A DNA stretch of 64,000 bases. It comes from JAKZRT01 sp965247915 (GTDB lineage: Bacteria; Pseudomonadota; Alphaproteobacteria; Rhodobacterales; Rhodobacteraceae). Numbering within the stretch: position 1 is the first letter of the stretch; each line of letters opens with the position of its first letter. Under the pieces are notes generated by a model that saw only the letters and a program-made list of their open reading frames with translations, was not told the DNA's origin and did no database searches. The stretch is from assembly GCA_965247915.1 (NCBI GenBank), contig OZ252048.1:1736001-1800000 (forward strand), read 5' to 3'. Both the position numbers and the translations under genes were made by a program. Below are positions 1 to 8,355 of the stretch, one piece after another.

Positions 1-2
1 CG

Positions 3-365
3 GGATCGACCGGCTATGACCGCAAGGTTTGGGAAAGCCTGAATTACTTCTATGAGGTCGATGCCTGGCTGCCGCGCAACTATGTCATGGTCAACTCGGA
101 CGTCTGGGGCGGCACATCTGACGCCAACAAGAACGTAATCCGTGGCTGTGCGACGCTGGCGGAATATACCGGCAACTGGCGGTCGAAGGAATACACCGGG
201 TTCACGCTGCAAGGTCTGCGTGATGGTGGCATGACCGTGGGTCCGGCATCGGCGCAGATGGTCGACGAACTGAAGGCGATCGGGGTCACCATGACCGGCG
301 AATGGCTTGATGCGGCTGGCGCCGAGGGCGCGGCGATCGTCGAGGCTTTCCGGGCCAAGCAGTAG
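3..365 (+). CDS. dctP: TRAP transporter substrate-binding protein DctP, C-terminal part
   Basis: The reading frame is open from the first bases and ends with TAG at 363-365, so only the last ~120 residues are present. It encodes the periplasmic solute receptor of a tripartite ATP-independent periplasmic (TRAP) transporter. The visible part is the usual C-terminal lobe, with a hydrophobic stretch (YEVDAWLPRNYVMVNSD) and a helical tail. dctQ and dctM follow on the same strand, which supports the family call. The substrate cannot be read from this fragment. Confidence 0.8.
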   Translation, partial: GSTGYDRKVWESLNYFYEVDAWLPRNYVMVNSDVWGGTSDANKNVIRGCATLAEYTGNWRSKEYTGFTLQGLRDGGMTVGPASAQMVDELKAIGVTMTGEWLDAAGAEGAAIVEAFRAKQ

Positions 366-385
366 GCTGTTCCTGACCGCCGGAA

Positions 386-480
386 CCGTTTTCTTGAAAA
401 GAAAACGGGCCGGAAATTTTTGAAAATTCCGGTCTGTAGCGGCTGAAACAATGATCACGCCCCGGATATTTTCCGGGGCG
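386..480 (+). promoter_or_regulatory. Three tandem hairpins between dctP and dctQ
   Basis: Three inverted repeats lie in a row after the dctP stop. The first (386-408) has a perfect 10-bp stem, CCGTTTTCTT with a GAA loop. The second (410-432) has a CCGGAA-TTTT stem with one bulged A. The third (458-480) has a perfect 9-bp stem, CGCCCCGGA with a TATTT loop. None is followed by a clean T-run, so they look more like mRNA-processing or stabilising structures that favour the binding protein over the permeases than simple terminators. That role is inference; the stems are seen directly. Confidence 0.6.
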
Positions 481-507
481 TGGCAAAACAAAAGGGGCAA
501 GCAATCC

Positions 508-1032
508 ATGTCAGTTTTACGCCGAGCACTCGACCGGCTCTATCTGGTCTCTGGCATCCTGGCCGCGCTTTGCCTGATCGCCATTCTGACGCTGATCGTC
601 CTGCAGATGCTGGCCCGCTGGACCGGTGAGATGTTTCCCGGCGTGCCGGAATACGCGGGCTATTTCATGGCCGCCGCGTCGTTTCTGGCTTTCGCCAACG
701 CGCTGAATCGTGGCAGCCATATCCGGGTGTCGATTCTGATCAACGCGGTTGGGCCGCTGCCGCGGCGCATCCTCGAGATATGGTGCTTTTCCATCGGCGC
801 GCTGATGATGTGGGTCTTCGTCTATTGGGGCTGGGACTTTGTGCAAACTTCGATCAAGCTGGGCGATATCAGCCAGGGCCAGGACCGGACGCCGCTGTGG
901 ATACCGCAGTCTTTCATGCTTTTCGGCGCGGCGATCATGGCGGTGGCGCTGACCGATAACCTGATTCACGTCCTTGTCTCGGGCCAGCACCGGATCAAGC
1001 GCGATCTGGTCGATCAGAGTTTCGGGGAATAG
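508..1032 (+). CDS. dctQ: TRAP transporter small permease DctQ
   Basis: This 174-residue membrane protein is the small permease subunit of the TRAP transporter. Four hydrophobic segments are visible: LYLVSGILAALCLIAILTL, the YAGYFMAAASFLAF region, an ILEIWCFSIGALMMWVFVYW region and FMLFGAAIMAVAL. The ATG at 508 is chosen because AAAGGGGC sits just upstream and the protein then begins with a normal short cytoplasmic tail; an ATG at 451 is in frame but would put the third hairpin inside the gene. The stop lies 4 bases before the dctM start, so the two are translationally coupled. Confidence 0.88.
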   Translation: MSVLRRALDRLYLVSGILAALCLIAILTLIVLQMLARWTGEMFPGVPEYAGYFMAAASFLAFANALNRGSHIRVSILINAVGPLPRRILEIWCFSIGALMMWVFVYWGWDFVQTSIKLGDISQGQDRTPLWIPQSFMLFGAAIMAVALTDNLIHVLVSGQHRIKRDLVDQSFGE

Positions 1033-1036
1033 CACC

Positions 1037-2353
1037 ATGGAAGACCTCTCGATCATTACCCTCTTTCTTTTCGTGCTGTTCCTGCTTTTGGGCACCGGGG
1101 TCTGGGTCGGCCTGGCGCTGATGGGCGTCGCCTGGGTCGGTATGGAGCTTTTTGCGCCCGGAACCACCGGACCCGGACCCAGAATGCTGACTACGATCTG
1201 GACGTCTTCGTCATCGTGGACCCTGACGGCGCTGCCGCTGTTCATCTGGATGGGGGAAATATTATATCGCACGCGATTATCCGAGGACATGTTCAAGGGC
1301 CTGGCGCCGTGGCTGTCCAAACTGCCGGGCGGGTTGGTGCATACCAACATCGTCGGTTGCACCGTCTTTGCCGCCGTTTCGGGATCATCGGCGGCGACCC
1401 TGACCACGGTCGGCAAAATGTCGATCCCGGAACTCAGAAAACGCAACTACCCCGAGCCGATGATCATCGGCACACTGGCAGGGGCCGCCACATTGGGCCT
1501 GATGATCCCGCCGTCGCTGACGCTGATCGTTTATGGGGTCACGATCAACGAGTCGATCTCGAAGCTGTTCTTTGCCGGTATCCTGCCGGGATTGGTGCTG
1601 GCGCTGATGTTCATGACCTATGTTGCGGTCACATCGCGGCTCTCGAAAAACTGGAATCCCAGCAAGGAACCGCCGATGACATTTGGGCAAAGGGTTGCCA
1701 ATTCGCGGTTCTTGATCCCCGTCCTGCTGTTGATCACGGTGGTGATCGGGTCGATGTATCTGGGCTGGGCCACCGCGACCGAGGCGGCGGCATTCGGCGT
1801 GATCGGCGGGCTTTTGCTGGCGGCAAGCCAGGGGTCGCTGAACTGGTCGACGTTCACCGAGTCGCTGATGGGCGCCACGCGCACCAGCGCGATGATCGCG
1901 CTGATCCTGGCGGGGGCGGCCTTTCTGTCGCTTTCGATGGGGTTCACCGGCCTGCCGCGCGGGTTGGCAGACCTGATTGCGAGCTTAGAGCTGAGCCGGT
2001 TCGAGCTGTTGATGGTGCTTTTGGTTTTCTACATCATCCTGGGCATGTTCCTGGACGGTATCAGCTCGGTCGTGCTGACCATGGCGGTGGTCGAGCCGAT
2101 GATACGCGAGGCCGGGATCGACCTGATCTGGTTTGGTATTTTCATCGTTGTCGTCGTGGAAATGGCGCAGATCACGCCGCCGATCGGGTTCAATCTGTTT
2201 GTGCTGCAGGGCATGACCGAACACGAGATGAACTATATTGCGCGGGCCGCGATCCCGATGTTCCTGATCATGGTGGTGATGGTTTTTGTGCTGATCATTT
2301 TTCCTGAACTGGCGACATGGCTGCCGGAGAACCTGCGACAACGACCGGGCTGA
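1037..2353 (+). CDS. dctM: TRAP transporter large permease DctM
   Basis: This 438-residue integral membrane protein is the large TRAP permease, which carries the Na+/substrate pathway. It has the family length and about a dozen hydrophobic helices, with typical stretches GSSAATLTTVGKMSIPEL, GAATLGLMIPPSLTLIVYG and ITPPIGFNLFVLQG. The ATG at 1037 starts at MEDLSIITLFLF; an upstream in-frame start would overlap dctQ. It completes a P-Q-M operon. No lesion is visible. Confidence 0.92.
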   Translation: MEDLSIITLFLFVLFLLLGTGVWVGLALMGVAWVGMELFAPGTTGPGPRMLTTIWTSSSSWTLTALPLFIWMGEILYRTRLSEDMFKGLAPWLSKLPGGLVHTNIVGCTVFAAVSGSSAATLTTVGKMSIPELRKRNYPEPMIIGTLAGAATLGLMIPPSLTLIVYGVTINESISKLFFAGILPGLVLALMFMTYVAVTSRLSKNWNPSKEPPMTFGQRVANSRFLIPVLLLITVVIGSMYLGWATATEAAAFGVIGGLLLAASQGSLNWSTFTESLMGATRTSAMIALILAGAAFLSLSMGFTGLPRGLADLIASLELSRFELLMVLLVFYIILGMFLDGISSVVLTMAVVEPMIREAGIDLIWFGIFIVVVVEMAQITPPIGFNLFVLQGMTEHEMNYIARAAIPMFLIMVVMVFVLIIFPELATWLPENLRQRPG

Positions 2354-2371
2354 CGGCCTGAGCGGTGTAAA

Positions 2372-2461
2372 TGGCGGAGAGACAGGGATTCGAACCCTGG
2401 GAAGGCTTGCACCCTCAACGGTTTTCGAGACCGCCCCGTTCGACCACTCCGGCACCTCTCC
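2372..2461 (-). tRNA. tRNA-Ser (anticodon CGA)
   Basis: On the minus strand the sequence folds as a class II tRNA. The acceptor stem is GGAGAGG paired with TCTCTCC, the discriminator is G, and CCA is encoded. The T-arm is CAGGG-TTCGAAT-CCCTG and the anticodon loop is CTCGAAA, giving CGA, which reads UCG codons. The long variable arm (about 2400-2415) is the mark of tRNA-Ser. The gene lies between convergent dctM and the DUF2059 gene. Confidence 0.93.
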
Positions 2462-2593
2462 GCGGGGAGTGACAGGGGCGGGGTCTAATGGCATGCAGGC
2501 CGCTTCGCAACCATTTTTCGCTGGTGTTTCCTGACCCCTTGGATATGCCGGAAATCGGCGTAATCTGACCCGTAACAATTGCGAAGGGCGCGA

Positions 2594-3418
2594 ATGATGA
2601 ACCGGTTGTCGGGTGTTTTGGTCGGGTTGGTCCTGGTGCCTTTGGCGCTGCAGGCCGACAGCGCTCGGACGGATGCGATCTGGGCGGCGATGCGGGTCGA
2701 TGAGTTTATGGCTGTTATTCGCGAAGAAGGGCTGGGATATGGCGCCGACCTCGAGGCCGATCTTTTCGATGGCAAGGGGGGTGCGGCCTGGCAGGCCGAG
2801 CTTGAAGCGATCTACGACGGCGACCGCATGGTGCGGGGCCTGCGGCTGGCGCTGGAAGACGCCGTTGCCAACAAGGACATTGGCCCGGCGACCGCGTTCT
2901 TTTCCACCGGCCTGGGCGCGCGGGCGATCGGTCTTGAGCTGAGCGCCCGGCGCGCCTTGCTGGAGCCCGGGATCGAAGCGGCCAGCCATGCAGCACTGGA
3001 CGACATGATCGCCAGCGGCGACCCGCGGCTTGAGCTGATTACAAGATTCTCAGACGCCAACGACCTGGTCGAAAACAACATTGTCGGCGCGTTGAACGGG
3101 AATTATGCGTTCCTTAAGGCCATAACCGCAGGCGGGCAGGGCCCTTACGTTGGCAATTCCTCGGCGATCCTTGGCGATGTCTGGGCGCAGGAGCCCGAAG
3201 TTCGGTCGGACACGAAAAGGTGGGTGTTGTCGTATTTCGGATTTGCCTATGGGCCGCTGAGCGACGCCGAGCTGGAGGCGCTGATCGAGTTTTCAGAATC
3301 GGGTCCGGGGCGGGCGGTAAATGCGGCTTTTTTCGCAGCTTTTGATGTGCTTTTCACCGAAATGTCGGCGCAACTGGGCGCGGCGGCGGCGCGGTTTATG
3401 GCCAGCGAACGGCTTTAG
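2594..3418 (+). CDS. DUF2059 domain-containing exported protein
   Basis: This is a ~274-residue protein of unknown function. It starts with a signal peptide (RLSGVLVGLVLVPLALQADSA) and continues as a helical protein with the layout of the DUF2059 family. That family has conserved segments near the middle and the C-terminus; here one is YGPLSDAELEALIEFSESGPG. The ATG at 2594 is preferred because AAGGG lies 5 bases upstream. Its stop overlaps the 3' end of the opposing transporter gene by a few bases. Confidence 0.6.
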   Translation: MMNRLSGVLVGLVLVPLALQADSARTDAIWAAMRVDEFMAVIREEGLGYGADLEADLFDGKGGAAWQAELEAIYDGDRMVRGLRLALEDAVANKDIGPATAFFSTGLGARAIGLELSARRALLEPGIEAASHAALDDMIASGDPRLELITRFSDANDLVENNIVGALNGNYAFLKAITAGGQGPYVGNSSAILGDVWAQEPEVRSDTKRWVLSYFGFAYGPLSDAELEALIEFSESGPGRAVNAAFFAAFDVLFTEMSAQLGAAAARFMASERL

Positions 3419-4337
3419 CGGAGCGCCTTGGGGGACAGAACCTCGACCGCCGCCGCGGACACGATCAGGGTTGTGCCCAGCACCTCGCGCCAGCCGAAGG
3501 GTTCGCCCGACAGGATGGCGGCGGATATGACCCCGACCAAGACCTCGCTGAGCAACAGGATGCCAACCCGCCCCGGCGTCAGGATCGTGGCCGGCCAGAC
3601 GGTCAGGGCCAGCATCGGGATTACCAGAATTCCGATGATTACCGCAGGCAGAATGCTTTTGGTCACAATCTCGCGGTCCGGCACTGCGCCAAGTGCGTCG
3701 CCAGCGACCCAACGGCGAAGGCCAGCACCAGGTCCCAGATGCCAGCCCGCGCCAGGCGGTAGAGGCTGAGCGACCCGAACGCCCAGCACAGGCCCGAGGC
3801 CAGCGCCAGCGCATCGCCGATGTTGGGCGGCCTTCGCGCCATGCCGCCGATGCCGATGACCGCAACCAGGCCGGCGATAGCCAGAGCGATTGCCAAAACG
3901 CGGGCGCGCGACTGCCGTTCGCCCAGAAAGATCATGCCCAGGATCGTGCCCCAGATCGGCGTGAGGTAGAACAACAAGAGCGACCGCACCACCTCGGTCA
4001 TCATCAGGCTGGTCGAATAGAAACTGAACGCGCGCCCGGTCAGCAGCCCGGCCAGCGCCAGTGGCCGCCAGATCGCGGCGAGGTTGCGGGCCCGCCAGAA
4101 AGCCACCGGTAGCACCACAAGAACCGCGCCCGAAAATATCAGCACACCCGGCCAGGGGCCATGCAGATCGGGGCCGCTGAGAAGGCGCAGCGGCAGCCAA
4201 TACAACCCCCAGAGCGCACCGCCAAGAATGATCGCCACCGTGGCCAGACGGGTCTTGTCGCGGCCAATGGTTTCGGTGTTATCTGCGGGTCCCTTGGGCA
4301 TGGCCGAGACATGCCTTTGGTTGCCGTTGCTGTCCAT
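3415..4337 (-). pseudogene. EamA/DMT-family transporter, frameshifted
   Basis: This is a drug/metabolite exporter-type protein of about 307 codons with ten predicted helices in two EamA repeats. The first frame runs from 4337 (or an internal ATG at 4301) to a stop at 3663 after LAFAVGSLATHLA. The rest of the second repeat (KSILPAVIIGILVIPMLAL to the stop at 3415) lies in another frame. One missing base near 3685-3700 explains this. Either the gene is dead or the base is a sequencing error; several neighbours are also broken, which favours decay. Confidence 0.65.
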
Positions 4338-4470
4338 CGAATTCGGCCCGACAAAAAATTGGCGAACGCCGCCCTGCGCGACCGGGTGATATTACAGAGA
4401 ATTCGGCCAGGTCATGCGCCGCGAATGAGCAATCCGCGGCGCAAGTTTTGCAAAAACCCGGTTGGCCCGT

Positions 4471-4959
4471 TCAGTTGGCCGTTGCAGGTTCGCGCTCGGT
4501 CCTGAGCAAGCCCGAAAGCGCCATCAGGCCGCCGACCACGAAAATCGCGGTACCGGCATAGATCGGGCCGATATGCGTTACCCAGTTGTGGTCGAACTCG
4601 CCCAGATAGTGCTTGGGCAGGGCGACAACCAGGCCAACCACCGGCGAGATCATCGCGGTCCACTAGGCCCACCATTGACCACCACGCACGCCAAACCAGC
4701 AAAGCGCAATCACCGCGATGCTGGTCGCGGCGATAAAGCCGGAAAGCGCCAGGTTGGCGTGAATGATAAATGCCATGATAGCCGGGTTCAGCGCGTCCAG
4801 ATCGGCGGGCGTCACGCCGTTCAGGGTCGACACACCGATTTCAAACCCGGTCCCTGACAGGCTGGAGAAAAAATACACCACAGCGAAGGCCAGAAAAATC
4901 TCGGCACCCGCAACCATCAGATTGCCGCCTTTTCCCAGGGCTTCATTTTTCGGAGACAT
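4471..4959 (-). pseudogene. Small membrane protein with internal amber stop
   Basis: A 163-codon frame starts at ATG 4959 (GGA seven bases upstream) and encodes four hydrophobic segments: VAGAEIFLAFAVVYFF, SGFIAATSIAVIALCW, MISPVVGLVVAL and YAGTAIFVVGGLMAL. A TAG at 4663-4665 interrupts the frame between QWWA and WTAMISP, and the same frame continues to a natural end. The amber codon probably replaced a sense codon such as TGG. I do not recognise the family. A tautomerase gene lies just upstream on the same strand. Confidence 0.5.
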
Positions 4960-5007
4960 ATTGTGTCCTTTCAAGTTGTGTTTCTGCGTATTTCGGCAAC
5001 TTGACCG

Positions 5008-5223
5008 CTAACCAGCCGCCATCTGTTTGACGTCTTCGGTTGACAGCGCGTGGCCGCCGATGCCCCAGGTCCGTGAGGCGAATTCGCTGACCCGGACCCA
5101 GGTGACGCCGCGCAAGTTTTCGCCTTCGATTTCGACCATGGTGTCGGTAACTTTGGCAATCATGTCGGCTTTCTGCTTTGGGGTGAACACGCCTTCGATG
5201 ACTTGGATATCTACCAATGGCAT
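5008..5223 (-). CDS. 4-oxalocrotonate tautomerase-family protein
   Basis: This 71-residue protein begins Met-Pro (MPLVDIQVIEGVFT). After Met removal, Pro1 is the catalytic general base of the tautomerase superfamily. The beta-alpha-beta pattern and the VTWVRVSEF segment fit a 4-OT-like subunit slightly longer than the usual ~62 residues. Such proteins act as small cytoplasmic oligomers; the substrate is unknown. AAGGAACC lies before the ATG. It probably shared a transcript with the broken membrane protein downstream. Confidence 0.75.
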   Translation of the reverse strand: MPLVDIQVIEGVFTPKQKADMIAKVTDTMVEIEGENLRGVTWVRVSEFASRTWGIGGHALSTEDVKQMAAG

Positions 5224-5362
5224 GATGGTTCCTTTCCCGATTTTGGTGCCCGGCCCAATTTGTCGGGGCCCGAATCAAGCATTAGGGGGCGCGCATCGGC
5301 GCTGCTTGAGCGTCCCCTGAAGATTTCGTGACGTTTTCCTGAATTTTGGGTAGATTCCGCGC

Positions 5363-6937
5363 GTGAAGTACATTTTTGGCGATTTCGAACTGGATACCGG
5401 GCGCGCCGAATTGCGGCGCGGCGGTCGCGATGTTGCGCTCGAGCCGAAATCCTATGCGCTGCTGTGTTACCTGGTGGGAAACCACGATCGCCTGGTCACG
5501 AGAGACGAGATTGTTCAAAAAAATCTGGGACGGGCGGGCGGTTTCAGACTCGGTGATGTCCACCGCGATCAAGATCGTCCGGCAGGCGCTGGGCGACGAT
5601 GGCAAAACCCAGGAATTCATCAAGACCATCCGCGCGAGGGGGTTTCGGTTTGCCGCGCCGGTCAAGTTGATGGCCGCCGCTAAGGCGGTGACAACCTCAG
5701 ACGCGCCGAATGCCACCGCGCCGGAAAAATTGGACAGCCCGTCCAAGCCTTCGATCGCGATATTGCCGTTCAAACTGGTTGGATTTTCCAAAGATTTCAG
5801 CGCCATAGCCGATGCGGTTCCGAGCGAGCTTATATCATCGCTGTCGCGCCTGCGTTGGCTGACTGTGGTCGCCCGGGCGTCGAGCTTTCGGTTACGCGGT
5901 CAGCAAACAGAGCTTTCGTCGGTGCATGACTTGCTGCGTGCTGCCTATTGTCTGTCGGGCATTGTCGAAATATTCGGCAAGAACATAACTGTGTCCGCGG
6001 AACTATCGGATGCCCGCACCGAGACCGTGGTCTGGAGCGAACGGTTTCCGTCAAAAATCGACGAAATTCACGAGATCAGATCGCAGATCGTTGGCAGCAC
6101 CATCTCGGCGATGGAATTGCACATCCCGCTTCACGAGGCCAGCAAGGCGCGCCTGCTGGCACCGGAAAGCCTGGACGCCTGGGGCATTTAACATCTTGGT
6201 TTGCAGCACATGTACCGTTTCAATCGGGTCGATAACGATATTGCTGCGGTGCATTTCAAGCGCGCCAGCGAGCTTGACCCGTACTTTTCGCGCGCCTTTG
6301 CGGCGCGATCATTCACCAGCTTTCAAAAGGCGTTTTTGAAAAGAACCAGCGATGTGGAGCGCGACAAACGAGACGCCCGCCGATTTGCCGAAAAAAGCGT
6401 CGAGCTGGACCCGGTTGATCCGTTTGGAAACTTTACGCTTGGCCGTTCGTTCTGGTTGGAGGGCGATCCCGATGGCGCCGTAGATTGGCTGGAGCGGGCG
6501 GTGGTTCTGAGCCCGAGTTTTGCGCAAGGGTATTATGCCCACGGCTGGACCGATGTCATGGCAGGCCGAGGCGCCGAAGCCCTGGGGCATCTGGCCAAGG
6601 CGATCGAGTTAAGTCCGCTGGATCCATTCATGTATGCAATGCAATCGGCCCGCGGCATGGCCTATGTTCAGGAAGGCGATTACGCGAATGCCGCGATCTG
6701 GGCCGACAAAGGCGCGCGCGCGCCGGGCGCACATTATTTGATCGCCACCATCGCGGCGGCCGTGCATGCATTGAATGGCGACCAACGATCGGCAAAGTTC
6801 TGGATCGACAATGTTCATTCAATGTTCATTCGCGCAGGCCCGACGTGTCGCCCGAGCATTTTTTCACGGCTTTTCCCCTTAAGAACAGCGCAGTGCGCGA
6901 GGTTTGGCGCGCGGCGTTGGTGAAATCAGGGTTGTGA
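5363..6937 (+). pseudogene. OmpR-type wHTH / TPR regulator, three lesions
   Basis: The reconstructed product is a 520-residue CadC-like regulator. It has an N-terminal winged helix (YIFGDFELD ... FIKTIRARGFRF), a TolB-like middle (PSIAILPFKL) and C-terminal TPR repeats (FGNFTLGRSFWLEGDPDGAV and following). Three lesions break it: an extra A in a 7-A run at 5517-5523, a TAA at 6189-6191 between WGI and HLGLQHMYRF where Tyr is expected, and an 11-bp tandem duplication at 6810-6831. Removing 1 and 11 bases gives exactly 521 codons. Independent lesions make this a true pseudogene. Confidence 0.85.
6810..6831 (+). repeat. 11-bp tandem duplication breaking the TPR regulator
   Basis: AATGTTCATTC occurs twice in a row (6810-6820 and 6821-6831). 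Eleven bases shift the frame by two, exactly matching the jump from the TPR frame to the frame ending at 6937. With one copy removed the protein reads DNVHSRRPDVSPEHFF through to the end. Confidence 0.9.
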
Positions 6938-7062
6938 CGGCGCGCTTTTCGGCGCGGGCAAAAATTTCGTTCGTTGCAACTTGGGTAGTGCATCACTTTG
7001 AAAATTGACCTCGCGCGTTCCCGTTCCTATGTTGTGCTTAGCGGAAAGCATGGAGATGGAGA

Positions 7063-7257
7063 ATGGCAAAAAAGATATTCAAGCGGGCTGTCAGCGAGGA
7101 TTTCGATATCGTTGAAGATAGTAAGGTCGTGGGGTCGATCAGGTTGAAGCCTAGTGGTATCCTGTGGAAAGCCAAAGGCAAGCATAGCTGGAAGGGTGTT
7201 TCTGTGGAACAGTTCGCGGATTTTGCTGACGCGAGCGGCAAAGATCAGATGAAGTAA
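7063..7257 (+). CDS. Small hypothetical protein (cargo)
   Basis: A 64-residue basic protein (MAKKIFKRAVSEDFDIV...) preceded by GGAGATGGAG. The short beta-rich pattern with lysines and a GILWKAKGKHSW segment suggests a small soluble nucleic-acid- or protein-binding fold, but I recognise no family. It is the first gene inside the IS1-family transposon and is followed 3 bases later by the next cargo gene, so the pair is probably co-transcribed. Confidence 0.6.
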   Translation: MAKKIFKRAVSEDFDIVEDSKVVGSIRLKPSGILWKAKGKHSWKGVSVEQFADFADASGKDQMK

Positions 7258-7260
7258 ATC

Positions 7261-7494
7261 ATGCCCATAGGACCAAAGGGCCAGAAACGCCCCGCAGATG
7301 TTATCGGCAACGCCGTGCACGTGATGCAGATCGCCACGGGCGAGGCTGAGGAAGAATTTGTTGATGATGGCAAAGACCCGGCGGCAAAGGCGCTTGGCAA
7401 GAAAGGCGGGAAGGCACGGGCTGCGAAGTTGACGCCGGAACGGCGGTCGGAAATTGCGCGTAAGGCTGCGACTAAGCGGTGGGCTGAAAAATAG
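7261..7494 (+). CDS. Small KGG-motif basic protein (cargo)
   Basis: A 77-residue protein whose C-terminal half is LGKKGGKARAAKLTPERRSE followed by IARKAATKRWAEK. Short Lys-Gly-Gly proteins of this type are common on mobile elements and plasmids of alphaproteobacteria; a nucleic-acid-binding role is plausible but inferred. The N-terminal half is neutral to acidic. The ATG is 3 bases after the preceding stop. A strong inverted repeat follows at 7499-7549. Confidence 0.65.
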   Translation: MPIGPKGQKRPADVIGNAVHVMQIATGEAEEEFVDDGKDPAAKALGKKGGKARAAKLTPERRSEIARKAATKRWAEK

Positions 7495-7498
7495 CGCT

Positions 7499-7549
7499 TG
7501 CGTGTTGATTTTTTTAACCCCACGGTATGGGAAAGAAAATCAACACGCA
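7499..7549. repeat. 14-bp perfect inverted repeat
   Basis: TGCGTGTTGATTTT (7499-7512) is repeated in inverse orientation at 7536-7549 with a 23-base spacer. It lies between two cargo genes. It could be a transcript-end hairpin for the upstream pair or an operator for a cargo regulator such as the XRE protein; there is no T-run after the second arm on the + strand. Confidence 0.7.
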
Positions 7550-7557
7550 GTAGAGGC

Positions 7558-7848
7558 ATGAGCAACAAAGTCCAAACACAGTTCTGGCGCGAGCCTTGGG
7601 ACGCTTCCCGGCGGCTCAGCGAAATGGATTTGAAATTGGATCGGCTGCTGAATGTGATCCGCGCTGTGTTGTCGGCGGGTGCGGATGCGACCCCATTTCA
7701 CGCGTCAAATGCTAGCGGAACATATCGTTATCAGACCGGTGTTTGGGCATTGCGCAACTTCCACGTTGGGGATATTTGGTCCGTAGATCGCGAAAACGGC
7801 ATTGAGACGATCAAGAACGAAAAATTGAAGATCAAGATTGCATTTTAA
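7558..7848 (+). CDS. Hypothetical cargo protein, possibly a 5' fragment
   Basis: A 96-residue ORF from ATG 7558 (AGAGG just upstream), starting MSNKVQTQFWREPWDASRRL. It contains an amphipathic helix (MDLKLDRLLNVIRAVLSAG) and a C-terminal beta-rich part ending KLKIKIAF. I recognise no family. The TAA at 7846-7848 is followed in the same frame by open sequence to 8178, and the in-between residues (DDEHDPKPRSKKGRGAE) look like real protein. This may therefore be the front part of a ~206-residue protein cut by a nonsense mutation. Confidence 0.5.
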   Translation: MSNKVQTQFWREPWDASRRLSEMDLKLDRLLNVIRAVLSAGADATPFHASNASGTYRYQTGVWALRNFHVGDIWSVDRENGIETIKNEKLKIKIAF

Positions 7849-8178
7849 AACGTTGATATTGCCTGTGACGACGAACACGATCCGAAACCGCGTTCAAAAA
7901 AGGGCCGGGGCGCGGAGATTGCTTGTTCTGGCAATCTGTTGCCGATGGACCTTCCCCGATACGCCCCTCGTACAGATGAGGAATGGGCCACGTATTATCT
8001 CATGGTGGACGAAAATGGCGCTTCCGAACTGTCCCGCCCGATAGTTTCCGGTGAAACATTTGAGGCTTTCGTCGAGCGTATCTATCTTTCTGACGGTTCC
8101 GACTTTGATCCTGAGCGCATGCCGCTCGATGATGACGAACCTGCACAAGAGTTTGACCCGCTGGTTTCGCGGAAATAA
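7849..8178 (+). CDS. Hypothetical acidic protein, possibly the 3' part of the same gene
   Basis: The frame is continuous with the preceding ORF after its TAA. If independent, it would start at TTG 7939 or ATG 7945 (MDLPRYAPRTDEEWATYY), giving a ~78-residue acidic protein ending EPAQEFDPLVSRK; no good ribosome-binding site is visible there. The stop at 8176-8178 is 5 bases before the XRE-ImmA start, so it sits directly upstream in an operon with that gene. No family recognised. Confidence 0.5.
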   Translation, partial: NVDIACDDEHDPKPRSKKGRGAEIACSGNLLPMDLPRYAPRTDEEWATYYLMVDENGASELSRPIVSGETFEAFVERIYLSDGSDFDPERMPLDDDEPAQEFDPLVSRK

Positions 8179-8183
8179 TCGCG

Positions 8184-8355
8184 ATGGTTACCATGTTCAA
8201 TCATACGAGGCTCAGCCTCGCCCGAATGAGGCGACGGCTGACAAATAAGGGACTCGCAGAGCAAGCTGGTGTAGCTGCGCTCACGATCACGCGCTTGGAA
8301 AAGGGCGAGAATGAGCCTGATGAAGAAACGATCGCAAAAACCGCTGCGGCTCTTA
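8184..8355 (+). pseudogene. XRE-ImmA gene, 5' part (IS5-interrupted)
   Basis: From ATG 8184 the frame encodes an XRE-type helix-turn-helix: RLTNKGLAEQAGVAALTITR, then LEKGENEPDEETIAKTAAAL. The IS5 element enters after the Leu codon, and a stop follows at 8361-8363 within it. Joining 8355 to 9291 gives KTAAAL-RYPPEFFYGEDLD in frame and a 360-residue XRE plus ImmA/IrrE-like metallopeptidase. The family couples DNA binding to cleavage of a repressor. As the window stands the gene is broken. Confidence 0.85.
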
